Made by a program: the position numbers and the translations under genes
The notes under the pieces: model-generated
Told to the model about the DNA's origin: nothing
Database searches by the model: none
Seen by the model: the letters and a program-made list of their open reading frames with translations, nothing else
Part shown: positions 40,871-50,237 of the stretch, in pieces
Layout of the letters: each line of letters opens with the position of its first letter
Numbering within the stretch: the stretch's first letter is position 1
From: Fodinicola feengrottensis
GTDB lineage: Bacteria; Actinomycetota; Actinomycetes; Mycobacteriales; HKI-0501
Assembly (NCBI RefSeq): GCF_010993775.1
Contig: NZ_WOTO01000005.1
Span: forward strand, 124,001 to 188,000
Direction of reading: 5' to 3'
DNA: 64,000 nucleotides

Positions 40871-41152
40871 TCAGCCGATCATCACGGTCGGGCAGCCTGG
40901 CGGCAGGATCGGCGCGCCACAGCCGGACATGTCGCCGACCCGTGCCGCCGGTTTGCCGCCGATGAGCACGGTCGGGCAGCACGGCGGAATGAGCGGGGTC
41001 GGCGGGTGCACCGCCGGTGGCGGGAACGCACACGTGTGCAGATCGCCCATGACGGACGCCGGCATACCGCCGATCAGCACCGTCGGCACCCCAGGTCCGG
41101 TGACGACGCCTGGATGCGGGGTGAGATCCCCGACTCGCGCCGCTGGTGGCAT
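40871..41152 (-). CDS. PAAR-domain spike-tip protein
   Basis: The 93-residue protein consists of PAAR repeats: MPPAARVGDLTPHPGVVTGP, VPTVLIGGMPASVMGDLHTC, CCPTVLIGGKPAARVGDMSG and CGAPILPPGCPTVMIG. The PAAR fold caps the spike trimer as a sharp, metal-stabilised tip. It follows the VgrG-like gene and precedes gp25, as usual. Confidence 0.92.
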   Translation of the reverse strand: MPPAARVGDLTPHPGVVTGPGVPTVLIGGMPASVMGDLHTCAFPPPAVHPPTPLIPPCCPTVLIGGKPAARVGDMSGCGAPILPPGCPTVMIG

Positions 41153-41193
41153 GGCTTTTTCTCTTTCTCGCTGGGAAATATGGGTTGACGGAC

Positions 41194-43033
41194 CTAGTTG
41201 ATCTTGACCATGGCGCCCTTGACGGTGAGCATCGCGCCGGCCGAGACCTCGCCGGTGGCGGTGCCAGCGACCTTCATGGTGGCGCCCTCCAGGCTGGCCG
41301 GGCCGGTGGCTTTCATCTTGATCGCGGCGTTGGCGTCCACCTGTACGTCGGTGGTCGACGTCCGTGACCTTCTGGCCCTTCATCTCCAACGGACCGGTAC
41401 CGGAGTCGATCTTGATGCCGTTCTTCGCGGTGATCGCGATCGACTTGCTGCTGGTGACCTCGATGTTCTGGTTCTTGTGGTCGAGCTTGATCAGCAGCTT
41501 GTCGTCGCCGGTGGACAGCAGGATCGCGTCCACGTCCGATTTGTCGATCAGCTCCAGCCGATGGTGCGTACGCGACACCAGGGCCCGGACGCCGACCTGC
41601 CCGGCCGCGCTGTCCACCGGGTCGGTCGCGAGCTTGGGCATCGCGTCCTTGCCGTTGTAGAGGCCGCCGAGCACGTACGGGTAGTCGAAGTCGCCGTTCT
41701 CGAAGTCCACCAGCACCTCGTCGCCGACCTCCGGCAGGAACACCGAGCCGTACGTGTTGCCGCCGGTGGCCTGGACCGTACGAGCCCAGCCACTGGTGTA
41801 GTCGTCGGACAGCCACGGATAGGTCACCTTGACCCGGCCGACCTTGTCCGGGTCCTTGATGTCGCTGACGATCGCCGGCACCGGCCCGGTGACGCCGTTC
41901 GCGCCGCCGCCAGCGCCCGAGGTCAGGCCGTAGAACGACCGGTCCTCGCGGTGCGACACGGTGAAGGCGGTGGTGTAGCCGACCTCCGGGCTGAACAGGT
42001 GCCTCGTACTCGTGAGGGTGTATTTGCCGGCGAACTGCGCCGCCACGTTGCCCAGTGACACGGCCTCGCCGGCCCGCAGCTTGGGGTTGCCCTTGGCGAC
42101 GCCCTCCAGCAGCTCGGCGCACGCGTTGCCGAACTGCGCGGCCATCGCGTCCGAGCTGGCCTTGACCAGGCCGTGGTTGCGCAGTGCCGGGTTGGCGGAC
42201 AGCATCGGCGGGCTGCCGACCTTGCCGGCCAGCGCCACCGGATCCAGCCCGGAGACCTCGGTGCCGGCCAACTTGGGAGGCGCCTGCTGGGTGACCGCCT
42301 GCTTCGTCTTGGGGTCCCAGCCACGCGCCTCCACCTGGGGCACCTGCTCGGCGGCGGTGATGGTGGCCCGGATCGAGTCGAGGTTGCGGCCGAGCTCCAG
42401 CACCAGCGGGTTGGTGGTCGACTTCGCGGTCTTGTCGGGCGCGTCACTGGGCGGCTCGGGCAGCTTGAAGGTCAGCTTCCCGTCCGTCACGGTGTATTGC
42501 GCGCCGACCAGGTCGGCCAGTCGCTGCAGGAACTCGGCGTCGTTGATGTTGTCCTGGGTGACCTGTGAGTTCGGGTCGCCGCCGAACCCGCTCACCGGGT
42601 CGATCTTGCCGACCGGGATCTGGGCCCGGCTGGCGACCTTGTTGACGATGTCGCTGAGGGTCATGTTCGGGTACGCGACGACCCGGCGCCCTCGGGTCAG
42701 CCGGTGCGCTTTGTCGAAGCCGCGGACCTCGGTGAAGGTGCCGGTGACGTCCGCGTCCAGTTCGATCGCGGTGCACTCGCCGTCGAACAGCGGCAGCGGG
42801 CCGCTCGGGTCGGCGGTCTGCACCGAGAGCTTGATCGGCACGCCGATCTGGAACTTGCCCTTCTGCAGCACCAGTTGGTCCTGGTCGCGAAAGCGCAGCA
42901 CGAACAGGTCCGGCACGTTGCGGCTGTCGTCCACGTACGCCATCACCATCATGCTGGCCACGTCGGCCGGCAGCTTGGCGCCGTTGACCTCGACGACCAG
43001 CGCGTTGGCGAAACTTTCGTTAGCCACGGCCAC
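41194..43033 (-). CDS. VgrG-like CIS spike protein (frameshifted at C-terminus)
   Basis: About 612 residues with a gp27-like base (VEVNGAKLPADVASMMVMAY, RDQDQLVLQKGKFQIGVPIK, LFDGECTAIELDADVTGTFT) and a gp5-like OB fold and beta-helix (VSDIKDPDKVGRVKVTYPWL, TGGNTYGSVFLPEVGDEVLV, DFDYPYVLGGLYNGKDAMPK). The end of the helix is in another frame: removing one C near 41358 gives DVQVDANAAIKMKATGPASL and a stop at 41194. Trimers form the membrane-puncturing spike. The start overlaps the previous gene by 14 bases. Confidence 0.92.
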
Positions 43034-43789
43034 CCACGTTCAGGTCCTCAAGCGCGGGGATGAGCAGCCGGGTGCCCGGCCGCAACGCCATCGGGTTGTC
43101 GATGTTGTTGGCCTCGGCCAGGTCACGCCAGAGCTCGGGGTTCCCGTACGCCGAGTAGGCGACCGAGGCGAGCGTGTCGCCAATCGTGGTGGTGTGTACG
43201 TCCCGGCCGGCCAGCGACCCGGAGGTGGGGTTCTGGCAGGCGTGGTGCCGGAGATCTCCTCCAGGGTCAGCGTGCACAGCGCCCGGATCGGGGTGCCGCT
43301 CGAGCTGAACAGGGTGTATTTCGCCGTCACCGTGGTGATCGCGCCCGGGAAGCTGTGCATCCCGCCCCAGACGAACTTCACCCACGGCGGCGAGGATTTG
43401 GTGTTGCTGTTGCTTTTCGCGGTCGGTACGCAGCACTGGAACAGCTTCTCGACGGTCTTGACCACCGAGTCGTCCATCTTCTCGGTGCCGTCCAGGAACA
43501 TCTCCAGCTGCAGCTTGGCCGGGTCCGATCCGGTGAACTCCGGCGGCGCGCTCTTCTTCGCGTTGCGCTGGTCGCTGCGCTTCCACTTCGCCGTCTTGGT
43601 CAGCGACAGCTCTTTGGGGTTGAACTGGAACTTGATCTCGTCGATCTGGGCGCCCGGTTCGCCGGTTGTCGCGGACGCCGGCGGCTCCATCACGATGAGG
43701 CTGGCGTGCATCAGCTTGTCCGGCGGCGTCGAGCCGTACGTACTGGCCGCCGGCGTGCCGGGCGAGCTGAAGGTGACTGGTGAACTCAT
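43020..43789 (-). CDS. LysM-containing CIS adaptor protein (frameshifted)
   Basis: About 256 residues. The N-terminal part is of Afp7-like type: FQFNPKELSLTKTAKWKRSD, FTGSDPAKLQLEMFLDGTEK, VEKLFQCCVPTAKSNSNTK, VKFVWGGMHSFPGAITTVTA, KYTLFSSSGTPIRALCTLTL. After a frame change near 43240 a LysM domain follows: DTLASVAYSAYGNPELWRDL, AEANNIDNPMALRPGTRLLI. In CIS particles such proteins connect the inner tube to the spike and baseplate. It overlaps the VgrG-like start. Confidence 0.86.
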
Positions 43790-43806
43790 GATTTATCCCT
43801 GCCCGG

Positions 43807-44235
43807 TCAGGTGCCGAGGAAACCGTGGTGCGCGAGCTCCAGGGTCTCCATCGCGATCTTGTTGTTGTCCATGCCCAGCTGCGGGCCGCTCCACTTGACC
43901 GGGATCACCCCGGCCAGCGACCAGCTGGTGACCACTTCGCCGTGCAGCGTACGAGCCTCGATGACGGCCGTCTTGCGCTGGAAACCAGCGGCCATCGCGG
44001 CGAAGTACTTGGTCACCTTCTCGGTGTCCTTGCTCACCGGCCGGGTCAGCTTCACGTTCGACCACTTGATCCGGGTGGGCAGCTGCCACACCATGCCGTT
44101 CTGGCCACCCTCCTCGCGGGTCTCCATCACGAACTCCATGCCGAGGCCGTCGCAGCTGTCGAACGTACCCAGGCTCTGGTCGTCGATCTTCACCACGAAA
44201 CAGACCGCTACCGGGGCCTCTACATCATCAGCCAT
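43807..44235 (-). CDS. CIS tube-type protein 2
   Basis: The intact 142-residue protein is a T4 gp19-like tube protein: CFVVKIDDQSLGTFDSCDGL, GMEFVMETREEGGQNGMVWQ, LPTRIKWSNVKLTRPVSKDT and FQRKTAVIEARTLHGEVVTS. Divergence from the main tube protein (47769-48215) and position next to the LysM/VgrG genes suggest a tube-initiator role on the baseplate rather than the bulk tube. A GGAG precedes the ATG. Confidence 0.88.
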   Translation of the reverse strand: MADDVEAPVAVCFVVKIDDQSLGTFDSCDGLGMEFVMETREEGGQNGMVWQLPTRIKWSNVKLTRPVSKDTEKVTKYFAAMAAGFQRKTAVIEARTLHGEVVTSWSLAGVIPVKWSGPQLGMDNNKIAMETLELAHHGFLGT

Positions 44236-44253
44236 CGTTCAGTCTCCTCGTGG

Positions 44254-47120
44254 TCAACGCTTGGTGTCGGTGATCAGGCCGCGACGCTCGCGGTCCAGCC
44301 GCAGCTCGGCCTTCAGCCGGCGCAACAGCGGATCGAAGAGCGTTTTCAGCAGCTCCTCCGGTGGCTGGGCGCCGGCGGCCGGATGCGCCGCTGGTGCGCC
44401 GCCGGCCGGAGTTGGTGCCGCCGCCCGGGGCCGGGCCGGCGTCGGCGGCCTGCACCGTCATGGTCTCGGTCGGGTACGTCTGCACCACCGGCTCCGGCCC
44501 GGCCGCGAACCGCTGCACCATCTGCGCGGTCAGCTGCTCCTGGGGGTCGGCGGCAACACCAGCGGCTGGGCCCCGGCTGGCCGCCGTCCGGGCGTACCGG
44601 CTCCGGTTGCCGCACCGCCGTCCGACCCGGCCGACGCGAGTTGCGCCACCGGCGGCAGTGTCAGCTCCGGCAGGCCACTGGCCCGCTGCACCGCCGTACT
44701 CGCTGGCGCCTGCGCTGGACTGGCCGTGCCGCCGAAGGGTCCGCTGGGGGCCGAGATGGTGTCGGCGGGACCGGCGATCGGGGCGGTCGGGAGGTCGAAG
44801 GTGGCGGACCGCTGGACCGGAGCCGCGTTTGGGAGCCCCTCCTGCCGGTTGGTCGCCTGCCTTGCGCCGTTGCTCGCGGCACTCGGGGTCGCGGGTGGAG
44901 TGGGAACCGTGGAGGAGATGGCCCGGGAGACCACCGTCGGTGGTGCGCTGGCGCTCCAGCTGTTGGTGGCCGGTACGGCGACCGGGCCGGTCGCGCCGGC
45001 GCCGGCGGTGGTAGCCGCGGTCGGCAGCACCGGGATCGGCGAGCGGTCGCCGACCAGCTGAACCACCGGCAGGTTCTCCATCAGCGACCGCGCACCGGCG
45101 CCGGAAGGGCCGCCGGATGGGCTGCTGGTCAGCTCACCGGCGGCGAGCGGGAGGTCGCTGCTGCCGGAAGAGGCCGCACCACTGTCGGCGCTGAAGTCGG
45201 TGCTGGCGGTGAGGTCAGTGCTGGTGGCCAGGTCTATGCCGCCAGTACCGCTCGTTCCAGTCGAGCCGAGGGTCTGGGTGGCCGAGGTCGCGGCGGTGCT
45301 GCTGCTGGTGGCCGGGCGGTACGAGCCGTCCGCGGCGAGTTGGACGACCGGCAGCTCCGGCAGGCCGGCCAACGGATCGGGACCCGATGGCGTCGTACGA
45401 GCGGAGCCGCTGGCGTACGACAGCGTCGGGCCACTGTCCACTGTGGACATCGTGGACTCGGTGGCGCCGACCGTCGGGCGGTCCGCCGGTGGGCGGGTGA
45501 CCAGCGGATCCGAGCCGGCGGCCGGAACGCGCTGGACCGGCATCGGCGCGAGGTCGCGGGCCGGTGCCGGATCCGAGAGCTGGCTGGAGTTGAGCGTCGG
45601 AGCCACCGGCAGCGCCGGCGGGGCGCCGACTTCCGGCGGGTGTTGGGCGCCTTCGTCGGTCGCGCTGTCCAAAGCCGCGCTGTCCAAAGCCGCGCTGTCC
45701 AAAGCCGCGTTGTCAAACGCCGGGTCGCCGGACTCGTCGGCGGCGGCCCGCTGGACGGCCGCGGCGGCGATTTCGGAGAAGGACTTCGGGCCGGCCACCG
45801 AGCCGACACCGTCCGCTGCCCGGGACACCGAGAGCGGCAGGTCAGGGGAGCCGCCCAGCGCGCCGGCCCCGGTCCAGCGGCGGCGTCGCCCACCTGGTTC
45901 AGTGGCGCACCGAGGCCGGGTCGGCGGCTGGTCGTACCCGCGGCGCTGGCCCGCTGGACCGAAGGCGCGACCGGAGTCGATCCGGCCGACTGGCCGGACA
46001 CCGGTGGCTGATACCCGAGCGTGGGCTGAACGGTCGGCGCCTCGTCCGGTGCCGGCTGGGCAGCCAGCGGCAAGGAGGGGGGAGTCGGCGGCGCGTTGCG
46101 CGGTCGGCCGGCTGCTCGCACTGGGTCCGCTCAACGCGGGGCCCAGCCCTACGCGCCTCCCGGCGGGTGTCGGGGGGTTGTCGTCGACGGCCCGCTGGAC
46201 CGCTGGTACGACCGGCATGCCCGGCATCGATCCGGGCGCACTGGTGGTCGGCGCTGGCGCTGCCGGCTGGTCGGCCGGCGTGGAGTCGGTGTCGTACCCA
46301 AGCGTCGGCACGGCCGAGTCCTGGGCTGCTTCGGGGAGATTTTGGTTGTCCGCCAACGAAACCGGATCGCCGAGCAGGTCAGCTCCCGGGTCCGCGACGG
46401 CTCGCGAGACCACTGGCGCGGGGTCGGGGGGGCGGGCAGTACGGTCAGCGTCCGGGTGGGTGGCTGGTACGTCGAAGTGGTGAGCGACTCGGCCCGCTGG
46501 ACCGGGGTGGCGAGCACCAGGTCGGGGTGGCTGGTCGGCTGCGCGGCTTGAGCCGGCGCCTGGTCCAGGACCGGCATCATCGCCTGCGGGCTCGCGCCGA
46601 CGGTCGGCGCGGTGGAACCGGCCGACGCGGTGGGCGCGTCAGCGAAAACGGGGTCGGCCGGCGTCTGCACCGAGCGGGCGACGGTCGGACGAGGGGGTGC
46701 GGTGGCATCGCCACCGAAAATTCGCTGGATAGCGGTGAAAAAGCGCCGCCGCGACGAGCCTCCGGCTGGCTCGGCGCGGGCGTCGCCAACGGCATGTCCT
46801 GCGGCGAGGTGGGCAGCTGCGGCGGCGGGGTCAGGGACGCCGGGATGACCCCGGACGGGCCACCCGGGGTCAATGCTGTGGCCCAGCGGCGCGAGGTACG
46901 TGGGATCGCGCCAGCTGGTCAGGTTGTCGGTCAACCGCTGGACCGGGTTGACCAGCGGGTGCGCCGAGAACGTACGCCCCATCGGCGCCATCGCCTGCCA
47001 GTCGCCGGCTTCGGCGGCCCGGAACGGCGCCGGCTCCGGTTGACTCGCTGGTGGCGCCGCCGGACCGCCCGGAGTTACCTCCTGGGCGGTCCGCTGGACG
47101 CGTGACGACCATGGCCACAT
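44254..47120 (-). CDS. Pro/Ala/Ser-rich VQR-motif protein of the CIS locus (frameshifted)
   Basis: About 955 residues, mostly low complexity and probably disordered. A short motif xVQR or xVQL recurs at least 15 times: VNPVQRLTD, TPVQRAES, PAVQRAVDD, AAVQRAAAD, MPVQRVPAA, LPVVQLAADG, PVQRSATF, TAVQRASG, MVQRFAAG. The C-terminus is ordered and charged (EELLKTLFDPLLRRLKAELR then LDRERRGLITDTKR), a tail known from other actinobacterial CIS loci. It lies between the DUF6760 and second tube genes. A role as scaffold, tape measure or cargo carrier is possible but unproven. Frame changes fall near 46430, 46095, 45870 and 44550. Confidence 0.65.
45662..45721. repeat. 15-bp tandem repeat in the VQR-protein gene
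   Basis: GCGCTGTCCAAAGCC occurs three times in perfect tandem (45662-45706), followed by a degenerate fourth unit (GCGTTGTCAAACGCC). On the coding strand it encodes AALDS repeats. The unit keeps frame, so copy-number change would alter only protein length. Confidence 0.9.
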
Positions 47121-47125
47121 GGTTG

Positions 47126-47289
47126 CTACCGACTCTCGCTCATCCTGGTGTTGATGCGGGCGATCTCCGCCACGAACCGCTGACGGTCAGGGTGTTCCAT
47201 ATCGAGGATTTCCTCCCACGACCAGTGGAAGTGGTACGCGACGCGACGTACGCGATCTCCTCGTGCAGCCGGTCGGTCGCGTACGTCAC
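47126..47289 (-). CDS. DUF6760-like small CIS protein (frameshifted)
   Basis: About 53 residues: TYATDRLHEEIAYVA, YHFHWSWEEILDMEHPDRQR and FVAEIARINTRMSES. Small proteins with YHFHW and DLEHxxRxxW patterns follow the tail-assembly protein in actinobacterial CIS clusters; the function is not established. The GTG overlaps the previous TGA as GTGA. Between AYVA and YHFHW, an extra TCGCG-type duplication near 47240 breaks the frame. Confidence 0.7.
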
Positions 47290-47764
47290 GATTCCCCCAG
47301 GCGCCCACCTGCCACGTCGACGGTGAACCGGTGTTCGCACTCCGGGCAGGTGACCGCGGCGGGGTGTGGCCCTCGCTGTTGATCCGCCGGTAGAGATCCT
47401 GCAGAAAGGCCAGGTCGGAGGCGAACAGGTCCTCCATGATCATGGCGTGTACGTCGGTGATGTCGCCGAGCCGGGTGATCACCCGGGCCAGCAGCACCAC
47501 GGTCAGGTAGGCCGGGTTCTCCCGAACCCGGTCGTCGCGCAACGGGAACAGCTCGTCCCGCGCGGTCGCCAGCCGCATGACGCCGTGCTTGTGCACCTTG
47601 CCGTCGTCGTCGACGTAGCCGCGAGGCAACTCGAACGCGAACTCGGTGCGCGCAGCGTCTGTGCGGCTGCCGGCGGAGCCGCCTCGGCGGCTGGGCCGGG
47701 CGGGCGGGGCCCCGGACGCCGCCGCCACCGCGGCGGCGTCCGGGAGGACCATGGTGCGGCGCAT
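47286..47764 (-). CDS. CIS tail-assembly protein with C-terminal zinc-ribbon-like motif (frameshifted)
   Basis: About 159 residues: a Pro/Ser-rich start, then FAFELPRGYVDDDGKVHKHG, VMRLATARDELFPLRDDRVR, NPAYLTVVLLARVITRLGDI, MIMEDLFASDLAFLQDLYRR and, after one base change near 47366, VTCPECEHRFTVDVAGGRLG. The first part is typical of tail-assembly chaperone-like proteins downstream of the tube gene; the CPEC end with a later His may bind zinc. It is coupled to the DUF6760-like gene. Confidence 0.75.
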
Positions 47765-47768
47765 CGCG

Positions 47769-48215
47769 CTACTCCACTTCCATTGTTTCGTAGGTCAGCG
47801 TGAGCTTCTCGGTCAGCACGTCGGTTCCGCCGGCCTTCAGCGAGCCGATTTCCAGGCTCTTGGCCCACAGTGCGGTGATCTTGTAGCGCTTGATCGCCGC
47901 GCCCTGGTAGTCGTAGACCACGACTGCGCCGTTCTTACGAGCCGATCCCATGTTGCCCAGCCGGGCATCCTTGATCAGCTTCTCGAACGAGGAGTCGTCG
48001 GACAGGCCACGGGTGACGGTGAACTCGCCCGCCTTCGCCCGGCCCGGCATCTTCTTGTTGACGTACTTGCCGTCCGCCGACGAGTTGTGCTTCAGCTCGA
48101 TGACGTCCTGCTCCATCTTCAGGCCGCTGATCTCCTGAATTTCCTTCACCTGGATGCCGTCGATTTCCAGGCCGAACGACCAACCGACCGCTCTGTCGAG
48201 ATCGGGTAGTGCCAT
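47769..48215 (-). CDS. CIS inner-tube protein
   Basis: The intact 148-residue gp19/Hcp-like protein reads: VGWSFGLEIDGIQVKEIQEI, SGLKMEQDVIELKHNSSADG, KYVNKKMPGRAKAGEFTVTR, SSFEKLIKDARLGNMGSARK and ALWAKSLEIGSLKAGGTDVL. Hexameric rings stack to form the tube inside the sheath. It directly follows the sheath gene, the usual order. AAGGAGAATCCACC precedes the ATG. Confidence 0.93.
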   Translation of the reverse strand: MALPDLDRAVGWSFGLEIDGIQVKEIQEISGLKMEQDVIELKHNSSADGKYVNKKMPGRAKAGEFTVTRGLSDDSSFEKLIKDARLGNMGSARKNGAVVVYDYQGAAIKRYKITALWAKSLEIGSLKAGGTDVLTEKLTLTYETMEVE

Positions 48216-48254
48216 GGTGGATTCTCCTTACTCCAAAATCGGATGCGCGGTCGG

Positions 48255-49793
48255 TTACTCGTTCACCAGGCTGGTGCCACCGGAGAACTGGGCCAGCCGG
48301 AAGATCACGAACTCGGCGGGCTTGACCGGCGCGACGCCGATCTCACAGACGACCTGGCCGGCGTCGATGCCCTCGGCCGGGTTGGTCTCCCGGTCACACT
48401 TGACGTAGAAGGCCTCGTCCGGCGTCAGGCCGAACAGGGCGCCCTTGCGCCATTCGTTCACCAGGAAAGCGGCGATCGTACGACGGATCCGGGCCCACAG
48501 TGCGTCGTCGTTCGGCTCGAAGACGACGAACTGGGTGCCGCCCAGGATCGACTCTTCGAGGTAGTTGAAGAGGCGACGGACGTTCAGGTAGCGCCACGCC
48601 GGGTCGGACGAGAGCGTACGAGCACCCCAGATGCGTACCCCACGGCCCGGGAACGACCGGATCGCGTTGACGCCAATCGGGTTGAGCAGCTCCTGCTCGG
48701 TCCGGGTCATCGAGGTCTGCAGCGACACCGCGCCGCGAATGACCTCGTTCGCCGGCGCCTTGTGCACCCCGCGCTCGTCGTCGCTGCGGGCCCACACACC
48801 GGCCACGTGGCCGCTCGGCGGGATGAACTCGTTCTTGCCGTTGGCCGGGTTCAGCACCTTGGGCAGGGGGTAGTAGAGCGCGGCGTACTTGGAGTCGTAG
48901 CCGGCCTCGTTCACCCGCCAGTTACGCACTTCCTGGACGTTCAGGTTCGGCGGCGGGTCGATGATCGCGACCCGGTCGCCCATCAGCTCGCAGTGCGCGA
49001 TCATGCCGAGCTGAACGGCCTTCAGCGTCTCGCCGTCGATGGCGCCACGCTCGTACGCGGTCATCAGGTCCGGCGCCGCGACCATGGTGATCTCTTCGAT
49101 CGTCTCCAGGCCACCGAAACCGGTCCGCGCGGACACGTCACCGACGTAGTCCATGGCGTTCACCCGCTCGGGCACCGGCTCCGGGGTGGGCGGCGGCTTC
49201 AGGGTGGCGCTGCCGGCGGGCTTGGCGACCACACCGGGGCCGGTGTTCTGCTCGGTCAGGGTGATCAACTTCGACCGCTCGCGTACCGCGGTGACGACGT
49301 TGTCCTTGCCACGCTTGGTGGTGACGTTCTCGAAGGTCTCTTCGACCTTGTTGCCACGCTTGACGTTCAGCGTGAAGCGGTCGTCGGCCGGGTTCTCCCC
49401 GGTCGCCGGGCCGACCTCGACGACGCTGATGTCGCCGCCGCCACCGGCGGTCAGCTCCCTGCCGACCACCTGGTAGGCGCCGAGCTGAGCCTGCGGGCCG
49501 GCCGGCAGCGCGGCCTTGCCGTTCGCGGCCTCACCACCGATGCGGACCACGTAGCAGTTGCCGCCGCCGTTGAGGAAGTAGCCGTAGACGGACTGAGCGA
49601 GGTAGGTCCCCTCGACGAAGTCGCCGAAGTTCTGGACGTACTGCGTCCAGTTCGACACCAGCGTCGGGGTGTTGAAGGGACCCTGGGCGGCGAAGCCGAC
49701 GAAGGCGGCGACTGCGGTTCCTACGCCCTCAATCGGGCGCGAACCAGAGTCGACCTCCTCCACGTACACGCCTGGGGACAGATAGGTGGGCAT
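48255..49793 (-). CDS. CIS contractile sheath protein
   Basis: The intact 512-residue sheath subunit shows the hallmark N-terminus PTYLSPGVYVEEVDSGSRPI, then VGTAVAAFVGFAAQGPFNTP, YFLNGGGNCYVVRIGG, and the C-terminal sheath core GVRIWGARTLSSDPAWRYLN, RLFNYLEESILGGTQFVVFE, LWARIRRTIAAFLVNEWRKG, ALFGLTPDEAFYVKCDRETN. Contraction of sheath rings drives the tube outward. I chose the ATG giving MPTYLSPG; upstream in-frame codons are not conserved. First gene of the structural operon. Confidence 0.96.
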   Translation of the reverse strand: MPTYLSPGVYVEEVDSGSRPIEGVGTAVAAFVGFAAQGPFNTPTLVSNWTQYVQNFGDFVEGTYLAQSVYGYFLNGGGNCYVVRIGGEAANGKAALPAGPQAQLGAYQVVGRELTAGGGGDISVVEVGPATGENPADDRFTLNVKRGNKVEETFENVTTKRGKDNVVTAVRERSKLITLTEQNTGPGVVAKPAGSATLKPPPTPEPVPERVNAMDYVGDVSARTGFGGLETIEEITMVAAPDLMTAYERGAIDGETLKAVQLGMIAHCELMGDRVAIIDPPPNLNVQEVRNWRVNEAGYDSKYAALYYPLPKVLNPANGKNEFIPPSGHVAGVWARSDDERGVHKAPANEVIRGAVSLQTSMTRTEQELLNPIGVNAIRSFPGRGVRIWGARTLSSDPAWRYLNVRRLFNYLEESILGGTQFVVFEPNDDALWARIRRTIAAFLVNEWRKGALFGLTPDEAFYVKCDRETNPAEGIDAGQVVCEIGVAPVKPAEFVIFRLAQFSGGTSLVNE

Positions 49794-50237
49794 CGAGCCT
49801 CCCGGTCGAGGGTTTTTGTTCTCCGTAGGAATCCTCGTCTTCGTACGGGGCCGGTGACACGACCAACAGGATGGGTATCCGGGAACCACTTTGTGCCCCA
49901 TAGGGCACCGCCATCGCCCCACCCGACGCCGCCCGACCCGGCCGGGCACCCGCGGTCGCCGGCAAACACACGGGACGCTGCGGTTTCATAGCGTGATCTG
50001 TCAAGGATCGCGAGTTGACCCCTGTCAAGCCTTCCGTCACCCCTTCCCGGATGGCCCGGGAAGGCACCCGCACTCCACGTAGATCCACCTCGCCAGCCGC
50101 TACGGCGCTGTCGCAGTCCCCTGGTGAAGTGGGCCTCCACCCAGATCGGGTGGCGCTTGGTTAGTCGGCCCACCGATAGCGGACGCCGGTCCGGATTATC
50201 CGTTTCGTACGGACCGACCAACCAAGATCAATAAATC
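49794..50237 (-). promoter_or_regulatory. Leader/promoter region of the CIS structural operon
   Basis: About 440 bases between the ATPase gene and the sheath gene hold no convincing gene. They contain two perfect inverted repeats: GTGCCC-CATA-GGGCAC (49893-49908) and TTGAC-CCCT-GTCAA (50015-50028, plus-strand reading). The second includes one of two TTGACA hexamers on the minus strand that could act as -35 elements. A promoter with one or two operators for the sheath operon is likely. Confidence 0.5.

Noticed and set aside
45662..45721. CRISPR-like tandem repeat
   Set aside because: The 15-bp units abut without spacers and encode protein in frame.
42012..46011. Very long plus-strand frames (over 600 codons) opposite the VgrG-like, LysM and VQR-protein genes
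   Set aside because: The minus strand encodes recognisable CIS proteins with overlapping starts and stops; the plus-strand translations are low complexity and without motifs.
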